Positions 29,385 to 37,757 of a stretch of 38,935 nucleotides of DNA are shown one piece after another. Origin of the DNA: Neglectibacter sp. X58. Lineage in GTDB: Bacteria > Bacillota > Clostridia > Oscillospirales > Acutalibacteraceae. Position 1 is the stretch's first letter; each line of letters begins with the position of its first letter. The stretch lies in contig NZ_QWEO01000027.1 in assembly GCF_009936035.1 (NCBI RefSeq), forward strand, positions 1 to 38,935, given 5' to 3'. The position numbers and the translations under genes are program-made. The notes beneath the pieces are model-generated. The model saw only the letters and a list, made by a program, of their open reading frames with translations. It did no database searches and was not told the origin of the DNA.

Positions 29385-29426
29385 CGTAGAATATGCCAAA
29401 ACTCCCTCCATTCTACGCTCCGTAGA
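29385..29426. promoter_or_regulatory. Operator candidate in the regulator/glpK divergent region
   Basis: TCTACG-CTC-CGTAGA (29412-29426) is a perfect short palindrome, and the half-site CGTAGA recurs at 29385-29390. The regulator gene and glpK diverge from this region. Binding by the XRE protein is inferred. Confidence 0.45.
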
Positions 29427-29483
29427 GTGAAAAAGCAAGGCCTTCCTGCCTCTTTCAGGCCGGCTCTTTCCCCTTTCCCTGTC

Positions 29484-29512
29484 TTGCGCAAAGCCTGCTG
29501 GTATGCTATAAT
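29484..29512 (+). promoter_or_regulatory. Promoter of glpK
   Basis: TTGCGC (29484-29489), 17 bases, perfect TATAAT (29507-29512). Confidence 0.65.
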
Positions 29513-29588
29513 GTCCATAAACTTACCGGACAGCCCTATATTTCCGTGGGAAAGCCACAAAAAGACAGATGAGGAATAAGGTGATTCT

Positions 29589-31091
29589 ATGTTGATTGGC
29601 AAGTACATCCTTTCGTTAGACCAGGGCACCACCAGTTCCCGGGCCGTATTGTTCGACGCCTTCGGCGGCATTGCGGGCATGGGCCAGCAGGAGTTCCCCC
29701 AGATTTACCCCCAGCCCGGGTTCGTGGAGCATGACGCTGTGCAAATCCTCAACACCACCCTCTTTGCCATGCGCCAGGCTGTGGCCCAGGCCGGGGTGAC
29801 GGCGGCGGACATTGCCGCCATCAGCGTCACAAACCAGCGGGAAACCACTGTGGCCTGGGACGCGGTGACGGGCATCCCGGTGTGCAACGCCATTGTATGG
29901 CAGTGCCGCCGCACAGCCCCGGAGTGCGAGCGCTTAAAGGCCGGGGGCATGGAGGACTATATCCGGGACGCCACAGGGCTTCTCATCGACCCCTATTTTT
30001 CCGGCACAAAGATGAAGTGGATTTTAGACCATGTGCCTGCCGCCCGGGAGCTTGCCAAAAAAGACCGCCTGCGCTTTGGCACCATTGACACCTGGCTGGT
30101 GTTCTCCCTTACGGAGGGCAAGACGTTTGTTACCGACGTGACAAACGCCTCCCGCACCATGCTCTTTGACATCCGCCGCCTGTGCTGGGACGAAACCATG
30201 CTGGAAGAGCTGGGCATCCCCCGCAGCGCCCTGCCAAGGGTATGCGAGTCCGGGGAGATTGTGGGCATGTGCAGCCCGGATCTTTTGGGGGAGGAGATCC
30301 CCATTGCGGGCATTGCGGGGGACCAGCACGCCGCCCTGTTCGGCCAGTGCTGCTTCCAGAAGGGCATGGCCAAAAACACTTATGGCACAGGCTGCTTTGT
30401 GCTGATGAACACAGGCGACCGCCCTGTAAAGTCTAAAAACGGCCTTATCACCACCATTGCCTGGAAGGTGGGGGGGAAGGTGTGCTATGCCCTGGAGGGC
30501 AGCGCTTTTAACGCAGGCTCTGCCATCCAGTGGCTGCGGGACGAGCTGGAGCTTATCAAAACCCCCCAGGAGGCCGACGCCCTTGCCGAAAGCGTGGAGG
30601 ACGCGGGAGGCGTGGCCTTTGTGCCGGCCTTTACAGGCCTTGGCGCCCCCTATTGGGATATGTATGCCCGGGGCGCTTTGCTGGGGGTAACCCGGGGCAC
30701 CAAGCGCGCCCACCTGTGCCGGGCGGTTTTGGAGAGCATTGCCCTGGAAAGCTGCGACCTGGTGCGCACCATGGAGAAGGAGTCCGGGGTGAGCATGGCA
30801 GAGCTGCGGGTGGACGGCGGCGCTTCCCGCAGCCGGTTCTTAATGCAGTACCAGTCCGACATCCTGGGGGTGAAGGTGCGCAGGCCCCACTGCCTGGAAA
30901 CCACGGCCCTGGGCAGCGCCATGATGGCGGGCCTGACGGTAGGGGTGTGGGACAGTATGCAGGAGCTTGCCGGCATCTGGCGGGAGAACGCGGTGTTTAC
31001 CCCGGAAATGGAGCCCCGCCGCCGGGAGCAGGACATTGCCCGCTGGCACGAGGCCGTAAAGCGCAGCATGGGCTGGGCCGGGCAGCAATAG
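29589..31091 (+). CDS. glpK: Glycerol kinase
   Basis: Phosphorylates glycerol to sn-glycerol 3-phosphate, cytoplasmic, FGGY family. Seen: ILSLDQGTTSSRAVLFD (phosphate 1), AISVTNQRETTVAWD, GTIDTWLVFSLTEGK, VTDVTNASRTMLFDI, IAGIAGDQHAALFGQ, KNTYGTGCFVLMNTG, and VDGGASRSRFLMQYQSDIL. 500 residues is full length. No facilitator (glpF) or glycerol-3-phosphate dehydrogenase is adjacent; the next gene is the CCA-adding enzyme, seven bases downstream. It diverges from a regulator gene, which may control it. Confidence 0.94.
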   Translation: MLIGKYILSLDQGTTSSRAVLFDAFGGIAGMGQQEFPQIYPQPGFVEHDAVQILNTTLFAMRQAVAQAGVTAADIAAISVTNQRETTVAWDAVTGIPVCNAIVWQCRRTAPECERLKAGGMEDYIRDATGLLIDPYFSGTKMKWILDHVPAARELAKKDRLRFGTIDTWLVFSLTEGKTFVTDVTNASRTMLFDIRRLCWDETMLEELGIPRSALPRVCESGEIVGMCSPDLLGEEIPIAGIAGDQHAALFGQCCFQKGMAKNTYGTGCFVLMNTGDRPVKSKNGLITTIAWKVGGKVCYALEGSAFNAGSAIQWLRDELELIKTPQEADALAESVEDAGGVAFVPAFTGLGAPYWDMYARGALLGVTRGTKRAHLCRAVLESIALESCDLVRTMEKESGVSMAELRVDGGASRSRFLMQYQSDILGVKVRRPHCLETTALGSAMMAGLTVGVWDSMQELAGIWRENAVFTPEMEPRRREQDIARWHEAVKRSMGWAGQQ

Positions 31092-31101
31092 GCGGGACGT
31101 G

Positions 31102-32130
31102 ATGTTCAGCCTGCCGCCCTATGCGGGAGAGGTGCTGGAAAAGCTGGAGGCCGCCGGGTTTGAGGCCTGGTGCGTGGGGGGCTGCGTGCGGGACGCCCTT
31201 TTGGGCCGCGCCCCTGCCGACTGGGACGTATGCACCTCTGCCCTGCCGGAACAGACGAAGAAGGCCCTGGCGGAGTTTTCCCAGGCGGAAACAGGCCTCA
31301 GGCATGGCACTGTCACAGCCATCACCTCCGGGGGGCCTGTGGAAATCACCACCTTCCGCCGGGAAGGGGCTTATTCCGATCGCCGCCGCCCGGACAAGGT
31401 GGAATTCACCTCCTGCCTGGAGGAGGATTTGCTCCGGCGGGATTTCACTATAAACGCTATGGCCTGGCATCCCCAAAGGGGCCTGCGGGACTGCTTTGGG
31501 GGTCAGGCGGATTTGCAGAGGGGGCTTCTCCGCTGCGTGGGGGAGCCGGAACGGCGCTTCCAGGAGGACGCCCTGCGCATCCTGCGCTGCCTGCGCTTTG
31601 GGGCTGTGCTGGGCTTTGCCATAGAGGAAAATACGGAAAAGGCCCTGCTGACCTTGGCCCGCCTGCTGGAGGACATTTCCGGCGAGCGGGTGCAGGCTGA
31701 GATGGACAAGCTGCTGGCAGGGGCATGGGCGGAAAAAATCCTGCACGAATATGCAGAGGTTTTCCGCGTCCTTTTCCCGGAAATACCCTGTGGGGATGTA
31801 AAGCTGCCCTCCGAAGGCGGCGCTGCCGGGTGGGCGGCGCTGCTTCATAGCCTTCCGGCGGCCCAGGCGGAAGGTGTGCTGCGGCGGCTGCGGTTCCCAA
31901 ACCGCATGCGGAAGGAAATCATGCAGATATGGGCCGGGAACCCCCTGCCCATAAGCCAGTTGGCAGTGCAGGGCCGGGACTTGCTGGAGCTGGGCTTTCA
32001 GCCCGGGCCTTTCCTAGGCAGGGCGCTGCACACCTTGCTGGGCCAGGTGCGGGCAGGGGAGGCCCCCAACGAAAAAGGCCCCCTGTTGGATTTGGCCCGA
32101 AAGCTTTTGGCGCGCGGAGGACAGGTATGA
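31102..32130 (+). CDS. cca: CCA-adding enzyme / tRNA nucleotidyltransferase, short
   Basis: Class II tRNA nucleotidyltransferase that builds or repairs the tRNA 3'-CCA end. Seen: WCVGGCVRDALLGRAPADWD with the GG/RxxL and DxD catalytic pair, GTVTAITSGGPVEITTFR, LLRRDFTINAMAWHP, and the nucleotide-selection region RRFQEDALRILRCLRFGAV. At 342 residues it is short, since family members are commonly 390-460. After LFPEIP it goes directly to LHSLPAAQAEGVLRRLRFP, with no HD motif of the longer forms. It uses ATG 31102 or GTG 31099, with a weak GGCGGG upstream. Confidence 0.85.
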   Translation: MFSLPPYAGEVLEKLEAAGFEAWCVGGCVRDALLGRAPADWDVCTSALPEQTKKALAEFSQAETGLRHGTVTAITSGGPVEITTFRREGAYSDRRRPDKVEFTSCLEEDLLRRDFTINAMAWHPQRGLRDCFGGQADLQRGLLRCVGEPERRFQEDALRILRCLRFGAVLGFAIEENTEKALLTLARLLEDISGERVQAEMDKLLAGAWAEKILHEYAEVFRVLFPEIPCGDVKLPSEGGAAGWAALLHSLPAAQAEGVLRRLRFPNRMRKEIMQIWAGNPLPISQLAVQGRDLLELGFQPGPFLGRALHTLLGQVRAGEAPNEKGPLLDLARKLLARGGQV

Positions 32131-32216
32131 CAAAGCATCTGATCATTGCCGGGGGCTACATATCGTGCCCCCTGAAAAAAATATGCAAAAATGTGGCGGT
32201 TTTCCTAAATTTTGTC

Positions 32217-32245
32217 TTGAAATGCAGGCCGGTCTGTACTATAAT
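32217..32245 (+). promoter_or_regulatory. Promoter of the pgk cluster
   Basis: TTGAAA (32217-32222), exactly 17 bases, perfect TATAAT (32240-32245), about 60 bases before pgk. Confidence 0.75.
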
Positions 32246-32307
32246 TTTAGATGGAAATTTGTGCAATCTTTCACAATTTTATTATCAAAATAAAGGAGTG
32301 CATGGAC

Positions 32308-33606
32308 ATGAACTATCTCAACAAGAAGACTGTGGAGGACATTGACGTTAGCGGCAAGAAGGTGCTGGTGCGCTGCGACTTTAACGTTCCCATGAAGGAC
32401 GGCGCTATAACCGACACCAAGCGCATTGTCGGCGCCCTGCCCACTGTGAAGTATCTTTCCGATCATGGCGCAAAGGTTATCCTCTGCTCCCACATGGGCC
32501 GCCCCCACAACATCTTCAATGAGACTGTGAAGCTGGACAAGAAGGAGAAGAAAAAGATCGACGCCATGCCCGAGGCAGAGCAGGCTGAGGCCACCGCCAA
32601 GGCTCTGGAAGCCGCTAAGGGCGACGTGAAGAAGTTCTCCCTGGCTCCTGTTGCGGCAGAACTGGGCAAGCTGCTGGGCAAGGAAGTTGTGATGGCCTCC
32701 GACTGCATCGGCCCCGACGCCCAGGCAAAGGCCGCTGCCCTGAAGGACGGGGACGTGATGATTCTGGAGAACATCCGCTTCCACGCCGAGGAGACAAAGA
32801 ACGATCCCGATTTCGCCAAGGCCCTGGCTTCCCTGGCTGAAATTTATGTAAACGACGCTTTCGGCACCGCCCACCGGGCCCACGCCTCCACAGAAGGCGT
32901 TTCCCACTATCTGCCCGCTGTGTGCGGCTACCTGATCCAGAAGGAAATCACCGTTATGGGCGGCGCCCTCACCGAGCCTAAGCGCCCCTTCGTGGCTATC
33001 CTGGGCGGCGCTAAGGTTTCCGACAAAATCGGCGTTATCGACAACCTCATCAGCAAGGTGGACACCCTGATTATCGGCGGCGGCATGGCCTATACCTTCT
33101 TAAAGTCCCAGGGCCATTCCATCGGCACCTCCATCTGCGAGGAGGATAAGCTGGAGCTTGCCAAGGAAACCATGGCAAACGCAGAGAAGAACGGCGTGAA
33201 GTTCCTGCTGCCTGTTGACACCAAGGTGGGCAAGGAGTTCGATCCCAACACCGAGAGCCAGGTAGTGGAGTCCACCAAGATTCCCGAAGGCTGGATGGGC
33301 CTGGATATCGGCCCCAAGACTGCCGAGATGTTCGCTGACGCTGTGAAGAACGCGGGCACTGTGGTGTGGAACGGCCCCATGGGCGTTTCCGAGTGGGAGA
33401 ACTTTGCCGCCGGCACCATCAGCGTGGCTAAGGCTGTGGCAGAAAGCGGCGCTATCTCCATCATCGGCGGCGGCGACTCCGCGGCTGCTGTAGAGAAGCT
33501 GGGCTTTGCCGACAAGATGACCCACATCTCCACTGGCGGCGGCGCTTCCCTGGAGTTCCTGGAGGGCCTGGAGCTGCCCGGCATTGCCTGCCTCAACGAG
33601 AAATAA
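32308..33606 (+). CDS. pgk: Phosphoglycerate kinase
   Basis: Makes ATP from 1,3-bisphosphoglycerate in glycolysis. Seen: [75 protein letters not shown], and [14 protein letters not shown]. 432 residues is slightly longer than the usual 390-415 because of a Lys/Glu/Ala-rich insert after SHMGRPHN (about residues 72-100). ATG 32308 has AAAGGAG nine bases upstream; the preceding ATG at 32302 is too close. Heads the lower-glycolysis cluster. Confidence 0.95.
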   Translation: MNYLNKKTVEDIDVSGKKVLVRCDFNVPMKDGAITDTKRIVGALPTVKYLSDHGAKVILCSHMGRPHNIFNETVKLDKKEKKKIDAMPEAEQAEATAKALEAAKGDVKKFSLAPVAAELGKLLGKEVVMASDCIGPDAQAKAAALKDGDVMILENIRFHAEETKNDPDFAKALASLAEIYVNDAFGTAHRAHASTEGVSHYLPAVCGYLIQKEITVMGGALTEPKRPFVAILGGAKVSDKIGVIDNLISKVDTLIIGGGMAYTFLKSQGHSIGTSICEEDKLELAKETMANAEKNGVKFLLPVDTKVGKEFDPNTESQVVESTKIPEGWMGLDIGPKTAEMFADAVKNAGTVVWNGPMGVSEWENFAAGTISVAKAVAESGAISIIGGGDSAAAVEKLGFADKMTHISTGGGASLEFLEGLELPGIACLNEK

Positions 33607-33619
33607 TTGCCTGATACGG

Positions 33620-33647
33620 GAGGGCGGGGGTTTCTCCGCCCTCTTTT
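33620..33647 (+). terminator. Terminator or attenuator after pgk
   Basis: GAGGGCGG (33620-33627) pairs with CCGCCCTC (33636-33643), followed by TTTT. It lies 14 bases past the pgk stop, so downstream genes depend on readthrough or on an unseen promoter. Confidence 0.7.
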
Positions 33648-33676
33648 CAGACTTGCCATGAAAAGGAGCATCTCCC

Positions 33677-33823
33677 ATGGGACGAGCAGATAAACAATTC
33701 TGCGCGTTTCTGCGCATGATCATCCGCGACTTAAATGACATCCACGCAGAAGAAGATATGGAAAAAAAACAGAAGCTTATTGAAGATCTGAAAGGCGATC
33801 TGCAAAAAACTTTGGAGGACTGA
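33677..33823 (+). CDS. Small conserved-looking protein between pgk and tpiA
   Basis: 48 residues, MGRADKQFCAFLRMIIRD, then LNDIHAEEDMEKKQKLIEDL and KGDLQKTLED. An ideal AAAAGGAG lies 8 bases before the ATG, and its TGA falls 5 bases before the tpiA ATG, so the tpiA ribosome site is inside this frame. The composition is one or two amphipathic helices, no membrane segment. Family unknown; the strong start signal and tight spacing make it likely real. Confidence 0.7.
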   Translation: MGRADKQFCAFLRMIIRDLNDIHAEEDMEKKQKLIEDLKGDLQKTLED

Positions 33824-33828
33824 TTTTT

Positions 33829-34599
33829 ATGAATAAAGCTGTACGCAAGGCCGTTATCGCCGGAAACTGGAAGATGAACAAGACCCCTGAGGAGGCCAGA
33901 GAGCTGATTGCCGCCATTGCCCCCCTGGTAAAGGACGCTGGCTGCGACGTGGTTGCCTGCACGCCCTATGTAGATCTGTGGGCTGCCCAGGAAGCCGCCA
34001 AGGGCACCAACATCCAGATTGGCGCGGAGAACTGCCACTGGGCCAAGTCCGGCGCTTTCACCGGGGAAATTTCCGCTGACATGCTCAGCTCCATGGGCGT
34101 GAACATCGTCATCATCGGTCACAGCGAGCGCCGCCAGTATTTTGGCGAGACTGACGTAACCGTACACGACCGCACCCGCGCTGCCCTGGACGCCGGGCTT
34201 ACCGTTATCCTCTGCGTAGGCGAAACCCTGGAGCAGCGGGAGCAGGGCATCACCAGCGAACTGGTTGCCATGCAGACCAAGATTGCTTTAGGCGGCGTGA
34301 CCAAGGAGGAATTAAAGCGCATCATCATCGCCTATGAGCCTGTGTGGGCCATCGGCACCGGCAAAACCGCCACAGCCGAGCAGGCAAACGAGGTGTGCGC
34401 TGTTATCCGCGAGACGATTAAGGAACTGTACGACTGCGCTGCCGGCGACGGCATCACCATCCAGTACGGCGGCTCCATGAACGCCGCAAATGCAGCCGAG
34501 CTGCTGGCCCAGCCCGACGTGGACGGCGGCCTTATTGGCGGCGCTTCCCTGAAGCCTGCCGACTTCGCGGCTATTGTGGAGGCGGCGACCAAGGGCTGA
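33829..34599 (+). CDS. tpiA: Triosephosphate isomerase
   Basis: Interconverts dihydroxyacetone phosphate and glyceraldehyde 3-phosphate. Seen: VIAGNWKMNKTPEEAREL with the catalytic Lys, VVACTPYVDLW, GAENCHWAKSGAFTGEIS, VIIGHSERRQYFGETD with the catalytic His, IIAYEPVWAIGTGKTAT with the catalytic Glu, and IQYGGSMNAANAAELL. 256 residues is full length. GGAGG about 10 bases before the ATG lies inside the preceding small gene. Followed by repeats. Confidence 0.95.
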   Translation: MNKAVRKAVIAGNWKMNKTPEEARELIAAIAPLVKDAGCDVVACTPYVDLWAAQEAAKGTNIQIGAENCHWAKSGAFTGEISADMLSSMGVNIVIIGHSERRQYFGETDVTVHDRTRAALDAGLTVILCVGETLEQREQGITSELVAMQTKIALGGVTKEELKRIIIAYEPVWAIGTGKTATAEQANEVCAVIRETIKELYDCAAGDGITIQYGGSMNAANAAELLAQPDVDGGLIGGASLKPADFAAIVEAATKG

Positions 34600-34601
34600 T
34601 T

Positions 34602-34725
34602 GGGGCGCTGCCCCAAACCCTGCCAGGGGACGCTGTCCCCTGGATTCCTGCAACCCTTTTTTCAAAAAGGGTTGATCCAAAAACAAATCACCAGGCCCCG
34701 CTGTTCTTAGGGAGCAGCGGGCCTG
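34602..34725. repeat. Hairpin repeat cluster after tpiA
   Basis: 34602-34684 is the third copy of the two-hairpin unit, with an extra inserted stem (CCAGGGGAC with GTCCCCTGG, 34623-34642). First stem GGGGC/GCCCC; last stem CAACCC-T-run-GGGTTG. A separate 11-bp bulged stem (34692-34703 with 34715-34725) follows. One or more may terminate tpiA transcription. Confidence 0.6.
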
Positions 34726-34880
34726 CTTGGCTTCTCTATTTGGAAGGAAGGTGGGCCTTTATGGTATTCGTTCGAGATAACGGCCCGGTGCGGGATTAGC
34801 CTGAAAGCTGCACCGGGAGCCATGCTGCCAGGCTTTCTGCACCGGCATTTGGGTATACTAAATGAAAAGGAGCAGATATA

Positions 34881-35639
34881 TTGAACGAACAGCTATATAA
34901 GGCCTGGAAGGCCGAGGAAGAAGCTGTCCGCATGGTGGGCTGGGATTTTTCCCACATCCATGGGCGTTACGAAGAAGAGGACGATCTGCCCTGGGATTTC
35001 AGGGCAGTCATAGGAGAGCGCTTGAGGCCGGAGCACCGCCTGCTGGACATAGATACAGGCGGCGGGGAGTTCCTGCTCTCCCTGGGGCACCCGTATTCCC
35101 TGACCAGCGCCACAGAAGGGTATCCGCCTAACGTGAAGCTGTGTGGGGAAACCCTCAAGCCCCTGGGGATAGATTTCCGGGAGGCGGCTGATTCTGCCGC
35201 CCTGCCCTTTGGGGACAGCGCCTTTGACGTGGTGACAAACCGCCATGGAGCGTTTGACCCCATAGAGCTGCACCGTATTTTAAAGCCAGGCGGCCTTTTC
35301 ATCACCCAGCAGGTGGGGGAGGACAACGACCGGGCTTTGGTAGAACTGCTGCTGCCCAGTAAGCCTAAGCCCTTTCCAGGGCTGAATCTGGAGGAGCAGG
35401 CCAGGCGTTTTGCAGGCGCGGGCTTTGCCATCCTGCAGGGAGAGGAGGCCTTTCGGCCCATCCGCTTTTATGATGTAGGGGCGCTGGTGTGGTTCGCCCG
35501 CATTATCCCCTGGGAATTCCCCGGCTTTTCTGTGGATTCCTGCCTGCCCCGGCTGTTGGAGGCACAGGAGATTTTGGAGCGCCAGGGCTGCGTGGAAGGA
35601 ACCATCCACCGCTATTTGCTGGTGGCGCAAAAGCTTTGA
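34881..35639 (+). CDS. Class I SAM-dependent methyltransferase
   Basis: 252 residues. Seen: motif I HRLLDIDTGGGEFLLSLG, the acidic loop SATEGYPPNVKL, DFREAADSAALPFGDSAFD, VVTNRHGAFDPIELHRILKP (type 11 motif IV/V region), and GGLFITQQVGEDNDRALVE. Substrate unknown. It starts with TTG at 34881, with AAAAGGAG about 9 bases upstream. A TATACT-like -10 box (34854-34859) is nearby. It sits between tpiA and gpmI without any obvious glycolytic role. Confidence 0.85.
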   Translation: MNEQLYKAWKAEEEAVRMVGWDFSHIHGRYEEEDDLPWDFRAVIGERLRPEHRLLDIDTGGGEFLLSLGHPYSLTSATEGYPPNVKLCGETLKPLGIDFREAADSAALPFGDSAFDVVTNRHGAFDPIELHRILKPGGLFITQQVGEDNDRALVELLLPSKPKPFPGLNLEEQARRFAGAGFAILQGEEAFRPIRFYDVGALVWFARIIPWEFPGFSVDSCLPRLLEAQEILERQGCVEGTIHRYLLVAQKL

Positions 35640-35664
35640 ATATATAGAAAGGTGGTCGTACCAT

Positions 35665-37176
35665 TTGAAAAAACCTCTCGTTCTGATGATTTTAGACGGC
35701 TTTGGCATTGCTGGGAAAGAGGGCAACGCCATTGTAGCCGCCAATACCCCTCAGTTAGATAAGATTTTGAAGGAAAACCCCGTAACGAAAATCGGGGCCT
35801 CCGGCATGGATGTGGGACTGCCCGACGGGCAAATGGGAAACAGTGAAGTGGGCCACACCAACATTGGCGCCGGCCGCATTGTGTACCAGGAGCTGACCCG
35901 CATCACCAAGTCCGCCCAAGACGGGGAAATGGACAGGAACCCTGCCCTGGTGAAGGCTATGGAGTCTGCCAAGGCAAACGGCAAGGCACTGCATTTCATG
36001 GGCCTGCTGTCTGACGGCGGCGTACACAGCCACAACACCCACCTGTACGCCCTTTTGGAAATGGCAAAGCGCATGGGCCTTGAGAAGGTGTTTGTCCACT
36101 GTTTCCTGGACGGTCGGGACGTGCCCCCCAGCAGCGGCAAGGACTATGTGGCAGAGCTTTTGAAAAAGCTGGAGGAAATCGGCGTGGGCAAGGTGGCCAC
36201 TGTTATGGGCCGGTATTATGCCATGGATCGGGATAACCGCTGGGAGCGGGTGGAGAAGGCCTATGCCGCCATGGTTTATGGCGTGGGCGAAAAGGCAGAG
36301 TGCCCTGTGTGCGCTGTGCAGAATTCCTATGACAAGGAAGTGACGGACGAGTTTGTAATTCCCACCGTCTGCGAAGGCGCAGAGCCTGTTGCAGCTGGCG
36401 ATTCCGTCATTTTCTACAACTTCCGGCCTGACCGCGCCCGGGAAATCACCCGCACCCTGGTAGATCCGGACTTCTCCGGCTTTGAGCGGAAGAATGGCTT
36501 CTTCCCCTTGAACTTCGTGTGCATGACCCAGTATGACGCCACCATGCCTAACGTGGACGTGGCCTACAAGCCCGAATCCCTGGAGAACACCTTTGGCGAG
36601 TACATCTCCCAGAAGGGCATGACCCAGCTCCGCATTGCGGAAACAGAAAAATATGCCCATGTCACCTTCTTCTTTAACGGCGGCGTGGAAAAGCAGTATC
36701 CCGGCGAGGATCGCATCCTGGTGAAGTCCCCCTCTGTGGCTACCTATGATTTACAGCCGGAGATGAGCGCCTATGAGGTTACGGACAAGATGGTGGAAGC
36801 TGTGAAGTCCGGCAAATATGACGCCCTCATCCTCAATTACGCCAACTGTGACATGGTAGGCCACACTGGCGTGTTCGAGGCCGCTGTAAAGGCTGTAGAG
36901 GCTGTGGATGCCTGCGTGGGCCGGGTTGTGGAAGCGGTGAAGGAGATGGGCGGCTGCGTGCTGCTCACCGCCGACCACGGAAACGCGGATAAGATGGTGG
37001 AAAACGACGGCTCTCCCTTTACCGCCCACACCACCAATCCTGTCCCCTTCTGCGTCATCAACCATCCCTGCACCCTGCGGGCAGGGGGGCGGCTGGCAGA
37101 TATCGCCCCCACCATGCTGAAAATCCTGGGCCTGCCCCAGCCCGCTGAAATGACCGGGGAGAGCATTATCCAGTAA
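35665..37176 (+). CDS. gpmI: Cofactor-independent phosphoglycerate mutase
   Basis: Interconverts 3- and 2-phosphoglycerate using two manganese ions. Seen: LVLMILDGFGIAGKEGNA, the phosphoserine site GQMGNSEVGHTNIGAGR, CFLDGRDVPPSSGKDYV, FRPDRAREITRTL, YANCDMVGHTGVFEAA and the metal site LLTADHGNADKMVENDG, ending VPFCVIN. 503 residues is full length. The start is TTG at 35665 with AAAGGTGG nine bases upstream. It is the last gene before the strong terminator at 37206-37235. Confidence 0.95.
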   Translation: MKKPLVLMILDGFGIAGKEGNAIVAANTPQLDKILKENPVTKIGASGMDVGLPDGQMGNSEVGHTNIGAGRIVYQELTRITKSAQDGEMDRNPALVKAMESAKANGKALHFMGLLSDGGVHSHNTHLYALLEMAKRMGLEKVFVHCFLDGRDVPPSSGKDYVAELLKKLEEIGVGKVATVMGRYYAMDRDNRWERVEKAYAAMVYGVGEKAECPVCAVQNSYDKEVTDEFVIPTVCEGAEPVAAGDSVIFYNFRPDRAREITRTLVDPDFSGFERKNGFFPLNFVCMTQYDATMPNVDVAYKPESLENTFGEYISQKGMTQLRIAETEKYAHVTFFFNGGVEKQYPGEDRILVKSPSVATYDLQPEMSAYEVTDKMVEAVKSGKYDALILNYANCDMVGHTGVFEAAVKAVEAVDACVGRVVEAVKEMGGCVLLTADHGNADKMVENDGSPFTAHTTNPVPFCVINHPCTLRAGGRLADIAPTMLKILGLPQPAEMTGESIIQ

Positions 37177-37205
37177 GCTGATCCCAAACAGATGCCCTGT
37201 ATGAA

Positions 37206-37235
37206 ATCCCCCTCTGGTTTTGACCAGAGGGGGAT
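37206..37235. terminator. Terminator after gpmI
   Basis: ATCCCCCTCTGGT (37206-37218) pairs perfectly with ACCAGAGGGGGAT (37223-37235). Thirteen base pairs; an A-rich run follows. Confidence 0.8.
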
Positions 37236-37261
37236 ACGTATATAAAAAAGAACCGGCAGGC

Positions 37262-37294
37262 AAGGGTGGCACTTCGTAAAGAAGTGCCACCCTT
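37262..37294. terminator. Perfect 14-bp hairpin at the element edge
   Basis: AAGGGTGGCACTTC and GAAGTGCCACCCTT flank a 5-base loop. It lies between the gpmI terminator and the serine-recombinase fragment and may be a terminator or an end structure of the element. A further GGACGGC/GCCGTCC hairpin (37325-37341) spans the recombinase stop. Confidence 0.55.
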
Positions 37295-37331
37295 CGGGCT
37301 ACCTGTAAAAAAATCTCTTTATGTGGGACGG

Positions 37332-37757
37332 CTATGCCGTCCTTTTCCTACGCTTCTGCATGGCTTGATAGTAGGCCATATATTCCTGTTCCAGCGTTTC
37401 CGGCTCCGGCGCTGTCCAAAGACCGATGGTGCTGTAGTAGATGTCCACCTTCTGATGCCGCTTGCCATCTATCTTCTCCGGCTTGGATATCACAATCTTG
37501 TCAATGAACTCGTGGACGATTTCAGGCGTCAGCTCCGTCAGCCGGGTCACCTGTCTGGCCCGCTGGATGAACTTCTGCAAATCATCGGCTTTATCGGCGG
37601 TGGTGTTCAAGCTGTCCTCCAATGCTGGAATATCCACTTTCAACTGCCGCTGTTCATTTTCCAGGGATACCGTCAGCGTGGCAAAACGTTCCTCGGACAG
37701 CAGGCCCTTGGTCATGTCTTCATAGCTTTTCTGAATAAGCTGGTCAATCTCCAATGT
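37332..37757 (-). pseudogene. Large serine recombinase, C-terminal fragment
   Basis: The frame carries the C-terminal part of a large serine recombinase (TnpX/phage-type) with the recombinase-associated domain. Seen: EIDQLIQKSYEDMTKGLLSE, ERFATLTVSLENEQRQLK, the coiled-coil continuation, TRLTELTPEIVHEFIDKIVI and the terminal EPETLEQEYMAYYQ. The catalytic resolvase domain (Ser) and zinc-ribbon region, about 350-400 residues, are absent. The upstream 30 residues of the open frame are IS sequence read in another frame. It ends at RRKRTA. Fused to a truncated istA at about 37755. Confidence 0.8.

Noticed and set aside
33100..34167. 355-codon minus-strand open frame across pgk and tpiA
   Set aside because: It spans two well-supported plus-strand genes and has no family features.
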